From an uncultured Collinsella sp. (GTDB lineage Bacteria; Actinomycetota; Coriobacteriia; Coriobacteriales; Coriobacteriaceae), in NCBI GenBank assembly GCA_902475245.1, contig CABRYP010000025.1:1-37547 (forward strand): a stretch of DNA of 37,547 nt. The letters run 5' to 3'. This document shows, one piece after another, positions 24,553-32,346 of the stretch (position 1 is the first letter of the stretch; every line of letters starts with the position of its first letter). The notes below the pieces were generated by a model. That model did no database searches, was not told the origin of the DNA, and saw only the letters and a program-made list of their open reading frames with translations. Both the position numbers and the translations under genes were made by a program.

Positions 24553-25282
24553 AGCGGAGCTTGCTGGTCTCGAAATACTTGGGATATTGGTCCAGGACCT
24601 CGGTCTGGTTGCGGAACATCATATGCAGGTGCTTGCTGACCAAAAAGCTCGCCTCGATGGGGTCGCGGCCGGCGATGGCGCGGCGGATTTGCTTGTGCTC
24701 GTTAACAATCTCCTGATTGTCGAGCCTCTGCGTGGCGGCGCGCAGCCAGCGGAAGCGCTCCAGATCGGCATTGGTCGCCTCGAGCCACGACCACACGGTG
24801 CTGCGGCACGCGATGCTAAAGATCATGCGGTGCATGAGGTTGTCGCTTAAAAAGAATCCGATGCGATCCTCTTCGGCCATGGCCTTTTCCTGCAGCGCGA
24901 TGGCTCGGTCGAGCTGCTCGATGCCTGCCGAGGTGGCACGGGCGCAGCACTCCACAATCACCTGTTTTTCCAGGTGTTCGCGAATGTAGCAGGCGCTCTC
25001 GGCAAAGGTGAGGTTGATGGGCGAGACATAGGTGCCGCTTTGGGGCACGGTGCGCACCAGGCTCTCTTGCGCCAGACGCACCAGTGCCTCGCGCACAGGG
25101 GTGCGCCCCATATCCAGGTCGTCGCAAAGCTGCTTGACGCCTAGCTTTTCGCCCGGCTTATAGTCCAGGTAGACGATTTTGCGTCGAATGGTGTGGTAGG
25201 ACTGGTCCTGTAGGCTCGTTTCCTGCTCGCCGACGTGCATCGATTCTTCCATAGCGCCTCGCAACTGTTCTATCAAACTCAT
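24551..25282 (-). CDS. GntR-family regulator with FCD-type sensor domain
   Basis: FadR-subfamily repressor of 243 residues. The winged helix covers about residues 28-92 (SYHTIRRKIVYLDYKPGEKL, then L-D-M-G-R-T-P-V-R-E-A-L-V-R-L, the classical GntR recognition region). The all-helical FCD domain follows, with a probable metal-binding D-x3-H (D-N-L-M-H) and later histidines (EHKQI, KHLHMMF). The longest start has no Shine-Dalgarno; an ATG at 25252 (MEESMHVG) has GAGG 5 bases upstream and may be the real one. It is divergent from the YeiH exporter, 163 bp apart, so it probably controls that gene and responds to an organic acid (inference). Confidence 0.88.
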   Translation of the reverse strand: MSLIEQLRGAMEESMHVGEQETSLQDQSYHTIRRKIVYLDYKPGEKLGVKQLCDDLDMGRTPVREALVRLAQESLVRTVPQSGTYVSPINLTFAESACYIREHLEKQVIVECCARATSAGIEQLDRAIALQEKAMAEEDRIGFFLSDNLMHRMIFSIACRSTVWSWLEATNADLERFRWLRAATQRLDNQEIVNEHKQIRRAIAGRDPIEASFLVSKHLHMMFRNQTEVLDQYPKYFETSKLR

Positions 25283-25445
25283 ATGTCAGTTGTTAATTAT
25301 GCCGCGAATCAGCTCTCCGCGGTGGGTAATTCGGCTGTTGCCTGAGAACTATTGCGGCGTCCTAGTCTTTGTTTGCACAAGGCTGTGCTCAATATTGCCG
25401 TATCATAAGCCGTCGCAAACGTGAAATAGAAAGAAGGAATCCCAT
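25283..25445. promoter_or_regulatory. Divergent promoter region of the GntR and YeiH genes
   Basis: 163 bases shared by the two genes. It includes CCGCG/CGCGG inverted repeats near 25302-25322 and a possible TATCAT -10 box at 25401 facing YeiH. AAGGA at 25434-25438 is the YeiH ribosome-binding site. No clear FadR-type operator can be called. Confidence 0.35.
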
Positions 25446-26480
25446 ATGCAACTGACAAATATCGTACGCGAGCGCTGGAAGGGTGTCTTGTTCTGCCTGA
25501 TCATCGCCATCCCCGCGACGTTGCTCGGCAAACAGATTGAGGTGGTCGGCGGTCCGGTATTTGCCATCCTCCTTGGCATGGTTCTGGCGCTTGTCTTTCC
25601 CAAGAATCGCCGCGAACAGCTCGCCGCCGGTGTCACCTATACGTCTAAAAAAGTCTTGCAGTACGCGGTTATCCTGCTTGGCTTTGGCATGAACCTCTCC
25701 CAGATTCTGTCCAAGGGCGCCCAGTCGCTGCCGATTATCGTGGCGACGATCTCGACCTCGCTTGTCATCGCCTTCGTGCTCTGCCGCGTTATGAACGTGC
25801 CGGGCAAGATTGCGACGCTTGTGGGTGTGGGCTCGTCGATTTGCGGCGGTTCGGCCATCGCTGCGACCGCGCCCGTCATCGATGCCGACGATCGCGAGAT
25901 TGCCCAGGCTATTTCGGTCATCTTCCTGTTTAACGTTATCGCGGCGCTCGTGTTTCCGACGCTCGGCGGCATGCTCGGGCTGACCAACGAGGGCTTTGGC
26001 CTGTTTGCCGGCACCGCCATCAACGACACCTCGTCGGTAACGGCTGCGGCGAGCGCCTGGGACAGCATGCATCCCGGCGCCAATGTGCTCGAAAGCGCCA
26101 CAGTGGTCAAGCTCACCAGGACGTTGGCCATTATTCCCATTACGTTGGCTCTCGCATGCTGGCAGATGCATCTGGCGCGCAAGGCCGGCGGCGACGCCAA
26201 AAGCACGTTCTCGCTTAAACGTGCGTTTCCCATGTTTGTGCTGTTCTTTGTGCTGGCGAGCGTGATCACCACGGTGCTTCAGCTTCCCGCGTCCATTACG
26301 GCGCCCATCAAGGAGCTGTCGAAGTTCTTTATTGTGATGGCTATGGCGGCTATTGGCTTTAATACCGATATCGTCGAGCTGGTCAAAAAGGGCGGCAAAC
26401 CCATCGCATTGGGCTTTTGCTGCTGGATTGGCATTGCGTGCATGAGTTTAGGAATGCAGCACGTGCTGGGAATCTGGTAG
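25446..26480 (+). CDS. YeiH-family putative sulfate exporter, membrane protein
   Basis: Polytopic membrane protein of the UPF0324/YeiH family, annotated elsewhere as putative sulfate exporters without firm biochemical proof. The 344 residues contain about ten hydrophobic segments and the family regions GFGMNLSQIL, G-S-S-I-C-G-G-S-A-I-A-A near 133-144, FAGTAINDTSSVTAAA near 185 and FIVMAMAAIGFNTDI near the end. The start has AAGGA upstream. It is placed between a divergent GntR regulator and a downstream NtrC-like regulator. In other bacteria the family is often next to LysR genes and linked to taurine or cysteate use; no such genes are here. Confidence 0.87.
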   Translation: MQLTNIVRERWKGVLFCLIIAIPATLLGKQIEVVGGPVFAILLGMVLALVFPKNRREQLAAGVTYTSKKVLQYAVILLGFGMNLSQILSKGAQSLPIIVATISTSLVIAFVLCRVMNVPGKIATLVGVGSSICGGSAIAATAPVIDADDREIAQAISVIFLFNVIAALVFPTLGGMLGLTNEGFGLFAGTAINDTSSVTAAASAWDSMHPGANVLESATVVKLTRTLAIIPITLALACWQMHLARKAGGDAKSTFSLKRAFPMFVLFFVLASVITTVLQLPASITAPIKELSKFFIVMAMAAIGFNTDIVELVKKGGKPIALGFCCWIGIACMSLGMQHVLGIW

Positions 26481-26533
26481 AGAAGTAGCTTATTTGCGTA
26501 CTGGTTGCTGGTGAGCGCATCCTCGCGGTGGAG

Positions 26534-26625
26534 CGATAGGAGCTCTTGCGGGTATGGCTTGTCCGCAGGTTGATAGGTCCCGAAGAGCTCTTATCGCCCC
26601 GCCAGGATGGCGATGCGGGGCAATT
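26534..26625 (+). other. Consecutive hairpins between yeiH-like gene and regulator
   Basis: GCGATAGGAGCTCTTGCGGG (26534-26553) pairs imperfectly with CCCGAAGAGCTCTTATCGC (26580-26598). Overlapping its end, GCCCCGC and GCGGGGC can form a second stem, and ATCGCC/GGCGAT a competing one. Mutually exclusive stems recall an attenuator, but no T tract follows. Downstream, AGTGTTT (26659) and AAACACT (26690) form another inverted repeat near the regulator's likely promoter. Confidence 0.45.
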
Positions 26626-26745
26626 CATATATTCGCAAGAAGGCGCCGCAGGCCCTATAGTGTTTGGTGAACATTATCGTTCAATTTTGAAACACTTGAG
26701 ATGCCAAGCCACAGATAAGGGCCGCGGCTGGAGACGGGGCGAACC

Positions 26746-27963
26746 ATGGACAGCGATGCCAAGCTGCAGATTCTGATTGAGGCATTGTCCGCAGCCGGAG
26801 CATCGGCGTTGGCAATCGACGGACGCGGTGGCGTTGTAATCTCGACTATGAGTGACGCGGCGCTCGAGCAGGATATCGCTGCTTTTGTTTCTGAGCGTCT
26901 CGCTCGCGTGGGCGATGGGGCACGCCTGGTGATGGGCCACGAGGGCGTGCGGTTGAGCTTGACGGTGCGCCCGACGGCCAAGGAGCGCGGAGCGCTTTGG
27001 GTGGTCGTGGCGCATGAGGTGCGCGCCGCTGCGACGCATGCGGGCATCGAGTGGCTCAATGCCGACGAAGTCGAGGCTCGCTACGAGTCGAGCACGTACG
27101 GCATCGTCGAAGATGCGGCAGCGGTCGCTGCCCCCGTACGGGAGAGCTACGCACGCGGGGTGCCCCTTATGCTCGAGGGTGAACTGGGCACGGGGCAGGA
27201 CCAGATTGCAAAACGCCTGTACCTGGATGGACCCTATGCCGATCAGCCCTTTGTGTCCGTTGCGCTCGATGAGCTTACGGATCGCGGTTGGCGCCATCTG
27301 CTCAAAAGTTCCGAATCGCCGCTATTCCAAACGGGGCTGACGCTTTGCGTGAGCGGCTGGCATGCTGTTGGCCCCCAATGTCTGCGCGAGCTCGTGTCCG
27401 CAATGATCGACACGGCGCTCGCAACTCGTTGCCATGTGGTGTTGACGGCAAACGATATGCCGGGCGGCGGCGAAAGCGATCAGGCTGCTTTTGTAACCGA
27501 GCGTCTGGCCTGTGCAGTGAGTGTGGCGCCGGCGATTGCCGAGCAGGGCGGCGCGTCGGAAAAGGTTGCGCGCTATCTGGGGTATCTGGCAGATATGTTT
27601 AAGACGGGTGCCCCCATGTTGTCCGCCGCCGCGGCAGAGACGCTCGATGCGTACCGTTGGCCCCGCAATTACCTGCAGCTGCGTGAAGTCTCTGAACGAC
27701 TCTATATATTAGTGGGGGCTGGAACGGTGGAGCGTGCCGTGGCGAAAGAGGTGCTTGCCCAGGAGGACGTTATCAAGACCGCGACCTTTGGCGCCCCGGC
27801 GCTCGAAAGCGATTTGTACATCTTGCGTCCCCTGGCCGATACCGAGCGCGATGTCGCACGGTTGGTCCTGCAGTACCTTCACGGCAACAGGACACGTGCG
27901 GCAGAGGTGCTCGGTATAAGCCGCACGACTTTATGGCGCCTGCTGAAGGACAACGACCGCTGA
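26746..27963 (+). CDS. Degenerate NtrC-like regulator with C-terminal Fis HTH
   Basis: 405-residue protein shaped like a sigma-54 activator but without its chemistry. The N-terminal 125 residues are a sensor-like domain of unknown ligand. A relic AAA+ domain follows: where Walker A should read GESGTGKE there is E-G-E-L-G-T-G-Q-D (144-152), so the Lys is Gln151; where Walker B should read LFLDEI there is L-C-V-S-G-W near 200-205; no GAFTGA loop is present. R-W-P-R-N-Y-L-Q-L-R-E-V still matches the conserved WPGNVREL region. The C-terminus is a good Fis-type HTH (G-N-R-T-R-A-A-E-V-L-G-I-S-R-T-T-L-W-R-L-L). It probably works as a sigma-54-independent DNA-binding regulator. Possible targets are the adjacent YeiH or downstream genes. 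Confidence 0.8.
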   Translation: MDSDAKLQILIEALSAAGASALAIDGRGGVVISTMSDAALEQDIAAFVSERLARVGDGARLVMGHEGVRLSLTVRPTAKERGALWVVVAHEVRAAATHAGIEWLNADEVEARYESSTYGIVEDAAAVAAPVRESYARGVPLMLEGELGTGQDQIAKRLYLDGPYADQPFVSVALDELTDRGWRHLLKSSESPLFQTGLTLCVSGWHAVGPQCLRELVSAMIDTALATRCHVVLTANDMPGGGESDQAAFVTERLACAVSVAPAIAEQGGASEKVARYLGYLADMFKTGAPMLSAAAAETLDAYRWPRNYLQLREVSERLYILVGAGTVERAVAKEVLAQEDVIKTATFGAPALESDLYILRPLADTERDVARLVLQYLHGNRTRAAEVLGISRTTLWRLLKDNDR

Positions 27964-28046
27964 GCGAGGCGCCGTGACCGCGTGCGGCGCGTGTGATACA
28001 GTCCAAAGAAGCATTGTTTCGATTGTGTTACGGCGTGCGGGGGAGT

Positions 28047-28622
28047 ATGGCGGAGACTTCAAAAACGAACCGAACAAAGCGAAGTGCGGCGCCGGTCGGC
28101 CGGCGTACGACTTCGCGGACGTGGGGCAAAAGCGCCTCGGGGTTCGACGGCTCGTTCAAGCGCACAAAATATGGCTATCCTTCGGCAAGCGCTCGCTTGG
28201 CCATGCAGGCCGAGTCCTCGTTGTGGGGACGAAGGCGCGTGGTGGGCTCAAAGCTCAAGCACGATGGAACGCTTGGCTACATTAGCCGCGGTGCTGCCCG
28301 CCGTAGCGGCCTCAATCCTGCAGGCTGGCATCGTTACGTGCCGATCGTGGTCGTTGCCGCGATAATCGTCATCGCGCTCGCGGCGCTCGGATATGCCGGC
28401 GACGGCGCGAGTCTGGGCGCGATGTTCAAATCGCCTGAACTTGCGCATGCTGGCACGGAGCTTGTTGAAGGCGCACAAGACCAGACGGGTGTGGCGCCCC
28501 AGCGCGGTATGGTCGCAGCTGCTGCCACCATTGCCGATGCTCAAAAGGACGAAGGCGGGCAAAGCGACGACGCCGATGCGAGTCAGACGAGCGAAACGGC
28601 AACAACTCCATCGGCAAGATAA
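28047..28622 (+). CDS. Uncharacterised single-pass membrane protein
   Basis: 191 residues, function not recognised. The N-terminal 100 residues are strongly basic (many Arg/Lys/Ser/Gly) and probably cytoplasmic, possibly nucleic-acid binding. One transmembrane segment is clear (YVPIVVVAAIIVIALAALGY). The C-terminal 80 residues are acidic and rich in Ala/Asp/Ser/Thr, likely disordered outside the membrane. The ATG at 28047 lies next to GGGGGAG with very short spacing; an in-frame GTG at 27993 is the alternative. A weak promoter-like GTGACC-N18-TACAGT (27973-28002) precedes it. It follows the NtrC-like regulator by 83 bases. Confidence 0.65.
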   Translation: MAETSKTNRTKRSAAPVGRRTTSRTWGKSASGFDGSFKRTKYGYPSASARLAMQAESSLWGRRRVVGSKLKHDGTLGYISRGAARRSGLNPAGWHRYVPIVVVAAIIVIALAALGYAGDGASLGAMFKSPELAHAGTELVEGAQDQTGVAPQRGMVAAAATIADAQKDEGGQSDDADASQTSETATTPSAR

Positions 28623-28631
28623 GTTGCGAGT

Positions 28632-28669
28632 GGGGCAGCAAATATGGGACGGGGCCTTTTAGCTGCCCA
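28632..28669 (+). terminator. Weak hairpin after the membrane protein gene
   Basis: GGGCAGC (28633-28639) and GCTGCCC (28662-28668) form a 7-bp stem over a long loop that itself contains CCTTTT. It is a poor but plausible transcript end. Confidence 0.35.
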
Positions 28670-28741
28670 AGACAGTGGCTCACTCGATGTCAGGCACCAA
28701 CAGCGAGCGGGCCGCATTTGCGCCAAGGTGACGTGAAATGA

Positions 28742-28770
28742 GAGGGCGCTGACCTTTTGGTCGCGCCCTC
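28742..28770. terminator. Hairpin in the convergent space before the nitroreductase gene end
   Basis: GAGGGCGC-T-GACC, TTTT loop, GGTC-GCGCCCTC: a 12-bp stem with one bulged base. It likely ends the nitroreductase transcript on the minus strand, where TCATTTC follows. Confidence 0.6.
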
Positions 28771-28818
28771 GAAATTGAACGTCAGATTGGCGTTAATGCG
28801 GCTCGCGCAGCGTCAACG

Positions 28819-28846
28819 GTTCCGCCGTTCGTTAGAACGGCGGAAC
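28819..28846. other. Perfect 12-bp palindrome over the nitroreductase stop codon
   Basis: GTTCCGCCGTTC-GTTA-GAACGGCGGAAC. The left part lies beyond the stop, and the right part encodes the last residues (V-P-P-F), with the stop in the loop. It could add to 3' end stability. Confidence 0.6.
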
Positions 28847-29359
28847 ATACACCACGTTGTCGCGGCGCGGCTTTGCTTCGGGAAGCGTGCCCTCGGCATA
28901 GCCCAGAATGCAGTTGCCCACACCGCGCAGGCTTCCGTCGGCGGGCAGACCCCACTTGGTCAGCAGTTCCAGTCCCTCGGGTGAGTCAAAGACCTCGTGC
29001 GCGCGGTGGATCCAACACGAATCGACGCCCAGCGCATAGGCTGCGTTGAGCAGGTTGCCCATGGCGAGCGAGCCGTCTTCCAGGTGCGTGGGCACGCTGC
29101 GGTCGACCAGCGCCACCACAACGGTCTTGGCGCCGTAGAAGGGATCTCCCTCTCTGCCCATAACTTGGGCGTTGAGCTGCGAGAGGCGCTCGACGGTTGC
29201 GGGGTCGGTGACGGCGACGAACGTGACCGGCTGGCGTCCCATGCCGCTCGGCGCGTACTGGCCGGCTTCGATAATGCGTGCGAGCTTCTCGGCCTCGACA
29301 GGGCGATCGCTGTATTTGCGGCAGCTGCGGCGGTGGATGAGTGCTTCGATGGTATCCAT
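28832..29359 (-). CDS. Nitroreductase-family FMN-dependent oxidoreductase
   Basis: Small flavoenzyme of the nitroreductase superfamily, 175 residues. It starts M-D-T-I-E-A-L-I-H-R-R-S-C-R-K-Y, the usual FMN-phosphate-binding opening, followed by A-P-S-G-M-G-R-Q-P near residue 40 and the C-terminal G-Y-A-E-G region. AGGAGG 5 bases before 29359 fixes the start; the upstream in-frame extension has no ribosome-binding site. It is an isolated gene. The substrate (quinone, nitro compound or other acceptor) cannot be inferred. Confidence 0.9.
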   Translation of the reverse strand: MDTIEALIHRRSCRKYSDRPVEAEKLARIIEAGQYAPSGMGRQPVTFVAVTDPATVERLSQLNAQVMGREGDPFYGAKTVVVALVDRSVPTHLEDGSLAMGNLLNAAYALGVDSCWIHRAHEVFDSPEGLELLTKWGLPADGSLRGVGNCILGYAEGTLPEAKPRRDNVVYVPPF

Positions 29360-29650
29360 GGGTCCTCCTGACGTTGGTTTCGATGCCTCGTTCTTACCCG
29401 CCGAACCAAAACCGTAATCGCGTAGTCGGCCCCAAACAACGCAAGCTACCAAGTGGAAAAGTTGGTTTGCATAAAACTTCAGCCAGAATGTGACAAACCG
29501 GTGGGATGGTTAAACGTTTTATCCCGTCTACCCTGCGGTTTTTTACCACTTGCCTAAATGATGCGCGCATAAGCTCTGATAAAGGTTTTACTAAAGGAGC
29601 ACCAACGTTTATCAACGCGCCATGGTGGCGCCGGGCCAGGAGGTAACATC
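29360..29650. other. Divergent intergenic region with a structured 5' leader
   Basis: 291 bases between the nitroreductase and the 96-residue unknown gene. TGATAAA (29577-29583) and TTTATCA (29608-29614) form an inverted repeat, and GCGCCA-TGG-TGGCGC lies just before AGGAGG (29638-29643), so translation of the downstream gene may be gated by structure. No small reading frame with a ribosome-binding site was found. Confidence 0.4.
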
Positions 29651-29941
29651 ATGTTCCAGGCTGGAGATGTCGTCGAGACCGACTTCGAAGGATTTCTGAA
29701 GCTGCTGCGTTCCAAGACGCGCGCTTTCGTGTCGATCAATGATCACGAGTACTACATCACGCACACCGATGGCTATTGGCGTGTTCAGGATTGCGAGGCC
29801 CTCAACGATAAGGGCCACTTTACTGACTGCTCCGAGCTGGTCAACACGGTCTGCGAGGTCGTCGAGCTGCCGTGGATCTGCGGCAAGAGCCTGCACGATA
29901 GTTTCTCGGGCGCCACGGTCTACGAGGCCGTTGCTGCCTAA
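29651..29941 (+). CDS. Uncharacterised 96-residue protein
   Basis: Not recognised. A compact, acidic, presumably cytoplasmic protein starting MFQAGDVVETDFEGFLKLLR, with several aromatics (HEYYITHTDGYWRVQDCE) and four cysteines (in QDCE, TDCS, NTVCE, PWICG), compatible with metal or disulfide chemistry though not in a known zinc motif. An excellent AGGAGG is 7-8 bases upstream and a very strong terminator follows, so it is a real, probably well-expressed single gene. Homologues in related gut actinobacteria would be expected, but this is not checked. Confidence 0.75.
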   Translation: MFQAGDVVETDFEGFLKLLRSKTRAFVSINDHEYYITHTDGYWRVQDCEALNDKGHFTDCSELVNTVCEVVELPWICGKSLHDSFSGATVYEAVAA

Positions 29942-29967
29942 CGGCCAACAACTGATATTCTCTCGCA

Positions 29968-30003
29968 ACCGCCGGCGCCGCCCCCGCGCCGGCGGTCTTT
30001 TTT
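29968..30003 (+). terminator. Strong Rho-independent terminator
   Basis: ACCGCCGGCGC and GCGCCGGCGGT, a perfect 11-bp GC-rich stem, followed by CTTTTTT. It isolates the small unknown gene from the MarR operon. Confidence 0.95.
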
Positions 30004-30045
30004 GTCGATATGCTTATGTAGAGCCGACCATAAACAACGAGCGTA

Positions 30046-30104
30046 TTGACGATAGTCAAAACTCGGACTAATGTAGAGATATAAATTGGTCAAAACTCGG
30101 ACTA
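30046..30104 (+). promoter_or_regulatory. MarR operon promoter with two direct-repeat operators
   Basis: TAGTCAAAACTCGGACTA (30053-30070) and TGGTCAAAACTCGGACTA (30087-30104) are 18-bp repeats differing at one base, 34 bp apart. Each is quasi-palindromic (TAGTC/GACTA). The first begins one base after TTGACG (30046-30051, probable -35), so binding there should block RNA polymerase. Autoregulation by the MarR protein encoded next is the simplest reading. Confidence 0.7.
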
Positions 30105-30120
30105 TCGAATGGTGGGAGAG

Positions 30121-30621
30121 ATGAATAGTGCAGTTAGCCTGGTCGATTTCGACCGGATGCTTAACGGGCTTGACCGTATCTATTCGGAGTTCGCGCGTAC
30201 CTGCGGTCTTTCGGACTGCGCCTACTGGATGCTCGTCGACACGAGTGCAGCGGGCGGAAGCGTTGCCGTGAGTCGGCTGACGAGTGAATGGTTCTACAGC
30301 AAACAGACCATCAATTCGGCGATCAAGACGCTTAGGGCGCGAGGGCTTGCGACGTTGGAGTTTGCCGAGGGCAGTCGTAAGAACAAGGTTGTGCGATTGA
30401 CCGAAGAAGGCGTGCGGTTTGCCAAGCGCTACGCGTTACCGGCGCAAAAAGCCGAGCAACAGGCATTCGAAGCGCTCGAGCCGTGGGAACAGCGCGAGAT
30501 CATGCGCCTGGTCGGTAAATTCTCCCATGTTCTGAACGAAGAGTGCGAGGCATTTAAACGGCAAGTGGCCGCCGAGAACGAGGCTGACGATAAGGGCGAG
30601 GGGGACACATGCGACTCTTAA
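30121..30621 (+). CDS. MarR-family transcriptional regulator
   Basis: Winged-helix regulator of 166 residues. The HTH is around residues 55-85 (V-S-R-L-T-S-E-W-F-Y-S-K-Q-T-I-N-S-A-I-K-T-L), the wing is LEFAEGSRKNKVVRLTEEG, and long helices at both ends form the dimer interface. The start is uncertain: ATG 30121 has a purine-rich GGTGGGAGAG directly upstream, while ATG 30109 has none, so 30121 is preferred. The gene overlaps the next one by 13 bases. Together with the two ABC subunits it forms a common layout in which the MarR protein represses an exporter until it binds a toxic ligand (inference). Confidence 0.9.
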   Translation: MNSAVSLVDFDRMLNGLDRIYSEFARTCGLSDCAYWMLVDTSAAGGSVAVSRLTSEWFYSKQTINSAIKTLRARGLATLEFAEGSRKNKVVRLTEEGVRFAKRYALPAQKAEQQAFEALEPWEQREIMRLVGKFSHVLNEECEAFKRQVAAENEADDKGEGDTCDS

Positions 30622-32345
30622 TGAGGTTTATGAGGCCGTACCGCGGTCTGATTGCGGTGACGCTGTTTGCGGTGCTGATAGATAACGTCGGTACGCTGTT
30701 GGTTCCCACGATGCTGGCGAACATGGTCAACACCGGTATTACCACGGGCGATGTCGACTATATTTTACGTAACGGCCTGTACATGCTTATCGCGACCGGC
30801 ATGGCCAGCGGCGGCACGGTGCTGGGCTGCTATCTTTCGGCGCGCCTGGCCGCCAACGTGGCCTGCGATATCCGCAATGCTGTGTACGACAAGTCGCTCG
30901 AGCTGTCCGCCAGCGACTTTGAGCGCTTTGGCACGGGTTCGATGATCACACGCTCGCTCAACGACATCAACGTGATTCAGCAAGCTGTCCTTCAGACGAT
31001 TCAGCTGGTGTTGCCGGTGCCATTCTTGGCCGTGGCAGGCATCATTTTTGCTTGGTTCATCGATCCCGCCATGGGCACGCTGCTGGGCGTGGTGGTTGCG
31101 ATCGTGCTGGTGGCGGCGGTCTTTACGGTGGCTAACGCCGCGCCGATTTTTATGCGCCTGCAGAGCTTTATCGACCGCATGAACGTGGTGCTGCGCGAGA
31201 ACATCGTGGGCGTGCGCGTCATCCGCGCATTTAACAAGGAGCGCCACGAGGAGCAGCGCCTGGATGAGGTGTTTAGCGATTACGCGGCCAACGCCATCAA
31301 GGTCAACCACCTGTTTGTGGGCCTCGACAGCTCCAGCTTCTTTTTGATGAACATCGCCGAGGTGGCGGTGCTGTGGGTGGGCGGCAACCGCGTGGGCGTC
31401 CACGCCATGCAAATCGGCAGCATTTCGGCCGTGTTGGAATACGCGATCCTGATTCTTTTCTTTGTGATGATGGCGCAGATGGTGATTCTGACGCTTCCGC
31501 GCGCCGCGGCGTGCCTCAACCGTGCGCAGCAGGTGCTCGAAATCGAGCCGAGCATCGTGGACGGCAAGGCTACGCTGGGCGACGGGGCGCCTGAGTCCGC
31601 AGACGGAGCCGACGCGGTCGCCGTGTTCGATCATATGTCGTTTCGTTTTGACGACGCCGACGAGGACACGCTGTGCAATCTGAGCTTTACCTGTCGCCGC
31701 GGTCAGACGACCGCGATCGTCGGCTCGACGGGCTCGGGCAAATCGACGGTGGCCAAGCTCCTGCTGCGCTTCCACGATGCCACCAAGGGCGCCATTCGCC
31801 TGGACGGCGTTGATCTGCACGACCTTTCGCAAGACGAGATTCGCGGGCGCATTGCCTATGTGCCGCAAAAGGCATGGCTGTTCTCGGGCACCGTAGCAAG
31901 CAATCTGCGCTTTGGCAACGAAGACGCGACTGAGGCCGACATGCTTCATGCGCTCCGGGTTGCCCAGAGCACCTTTGTGCTCGATCAGCCGCAGGGGCTC
32001 GATACCCCGGTGGCGCAGGGCGGCACGAACTTTTCGGGCGGCCAGCGCCAGCGTCTGGCCATCGCCCGTGCGCTCATGAAGCATGCCGATCTATATATCT
32101 TCGATGACAGTTTCTCGGCCCTGGACTTTAAGACCGATGCCGCCCTGCGCCATGCGTTGCAAGACGAGACGCGTGACGCTGCGGTGCTCATCATCGCGCA
32201 GCGTATCTCGACCATTCTGCATGCCGACCAGATCGTGGTGCTCAGGGATGGCGAGGTCGTGGGCCTAGGCACGCACGACGAGCTCATGGAAACCTGCGAG
32301 GTGTACCGTGCTATCGCGGAATCGCAGATGAAGGGAGGTGAGTAG
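30609..32345 (+). CDS. ABC exporter half-transporter with degenerate ATP site
   Basis: Type IV ABC exporter subunit: six-helix transmembrane domain (about 1-310) fused to a nucleotide-binding domain, 578 residues. Walker A is V-G-S-T-G-S-G-K-S-T and the signature F-S-G-G-Q-R-Q-R is canonical. However, Walker B reads I-F-D-D-S with Asp500 in place of the catalytic Glu, and the H-loop reads I-A-Q-R with Gln531 in place of His. This is the pattern of the non-hydrolytic site in heterodimeric exporters such as TM287/288. GAGGGGG precedes the ATG. It partners with the following gene; the substrate is probably a drug, peptide or lipid. Confidence 0.93.
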   Translation: MRLLMRFMRPYRGLIAVTLFAVLIDNVGTLLVPTMLANMVNTGITTGDVDYILRNGLYMLIATGMASGGTVLGCYLSARLAANVACDIRNAVYDKSLELSASDFERFGTGSMITRSLNDINVIQQAVLQTIQLVLPVPFLAVAGIIFAWFIDPAMGTLLGVVVAIVLVAAVFTVANAAPIFMRLQSFIDRMNVVLRENIVGVRVIRAFNKERHEEQRLDEVFSDYAANAIKVNHLFVGLDSSSFFLMNIAEVAVLWVGGNRVGVHAMQIGSISAVLEYAILILFFVMMAQMVILTLPRAAACLNRAQQVLEIEPSIVDGKATLGDGAPESADGADAVAVFDHMSFRFDDADEDTLCNLSFTCRRGQTTAIVGSTGSGKSTVAKLLLRFHDATKGAIRLDGVDLHDLSQDEIRGRIAYVPQKAWLFSGTVASNLRFGNEDATEADMLHALRVAQSTFVLDQPQGLDTPVAQGGTNFSGGQRQRLAIARALMKHADLYIFDDSFSALDFKTDAALRHALQDETRDAAVLIIAQRISTILHADQIVVLRDGEVVGLGTHDELMETCEVYRAIAESQMKGGE

Positions 32346-32346
32346 C

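Noticed and set aside
26640..26745. Sigma-54 (-12/-24) promoter before the NtrC-like gene
   Set aside because: No GG-N10-GC pair in a convincing context, and the regulator itself lacks the sigma-54 contact loop.
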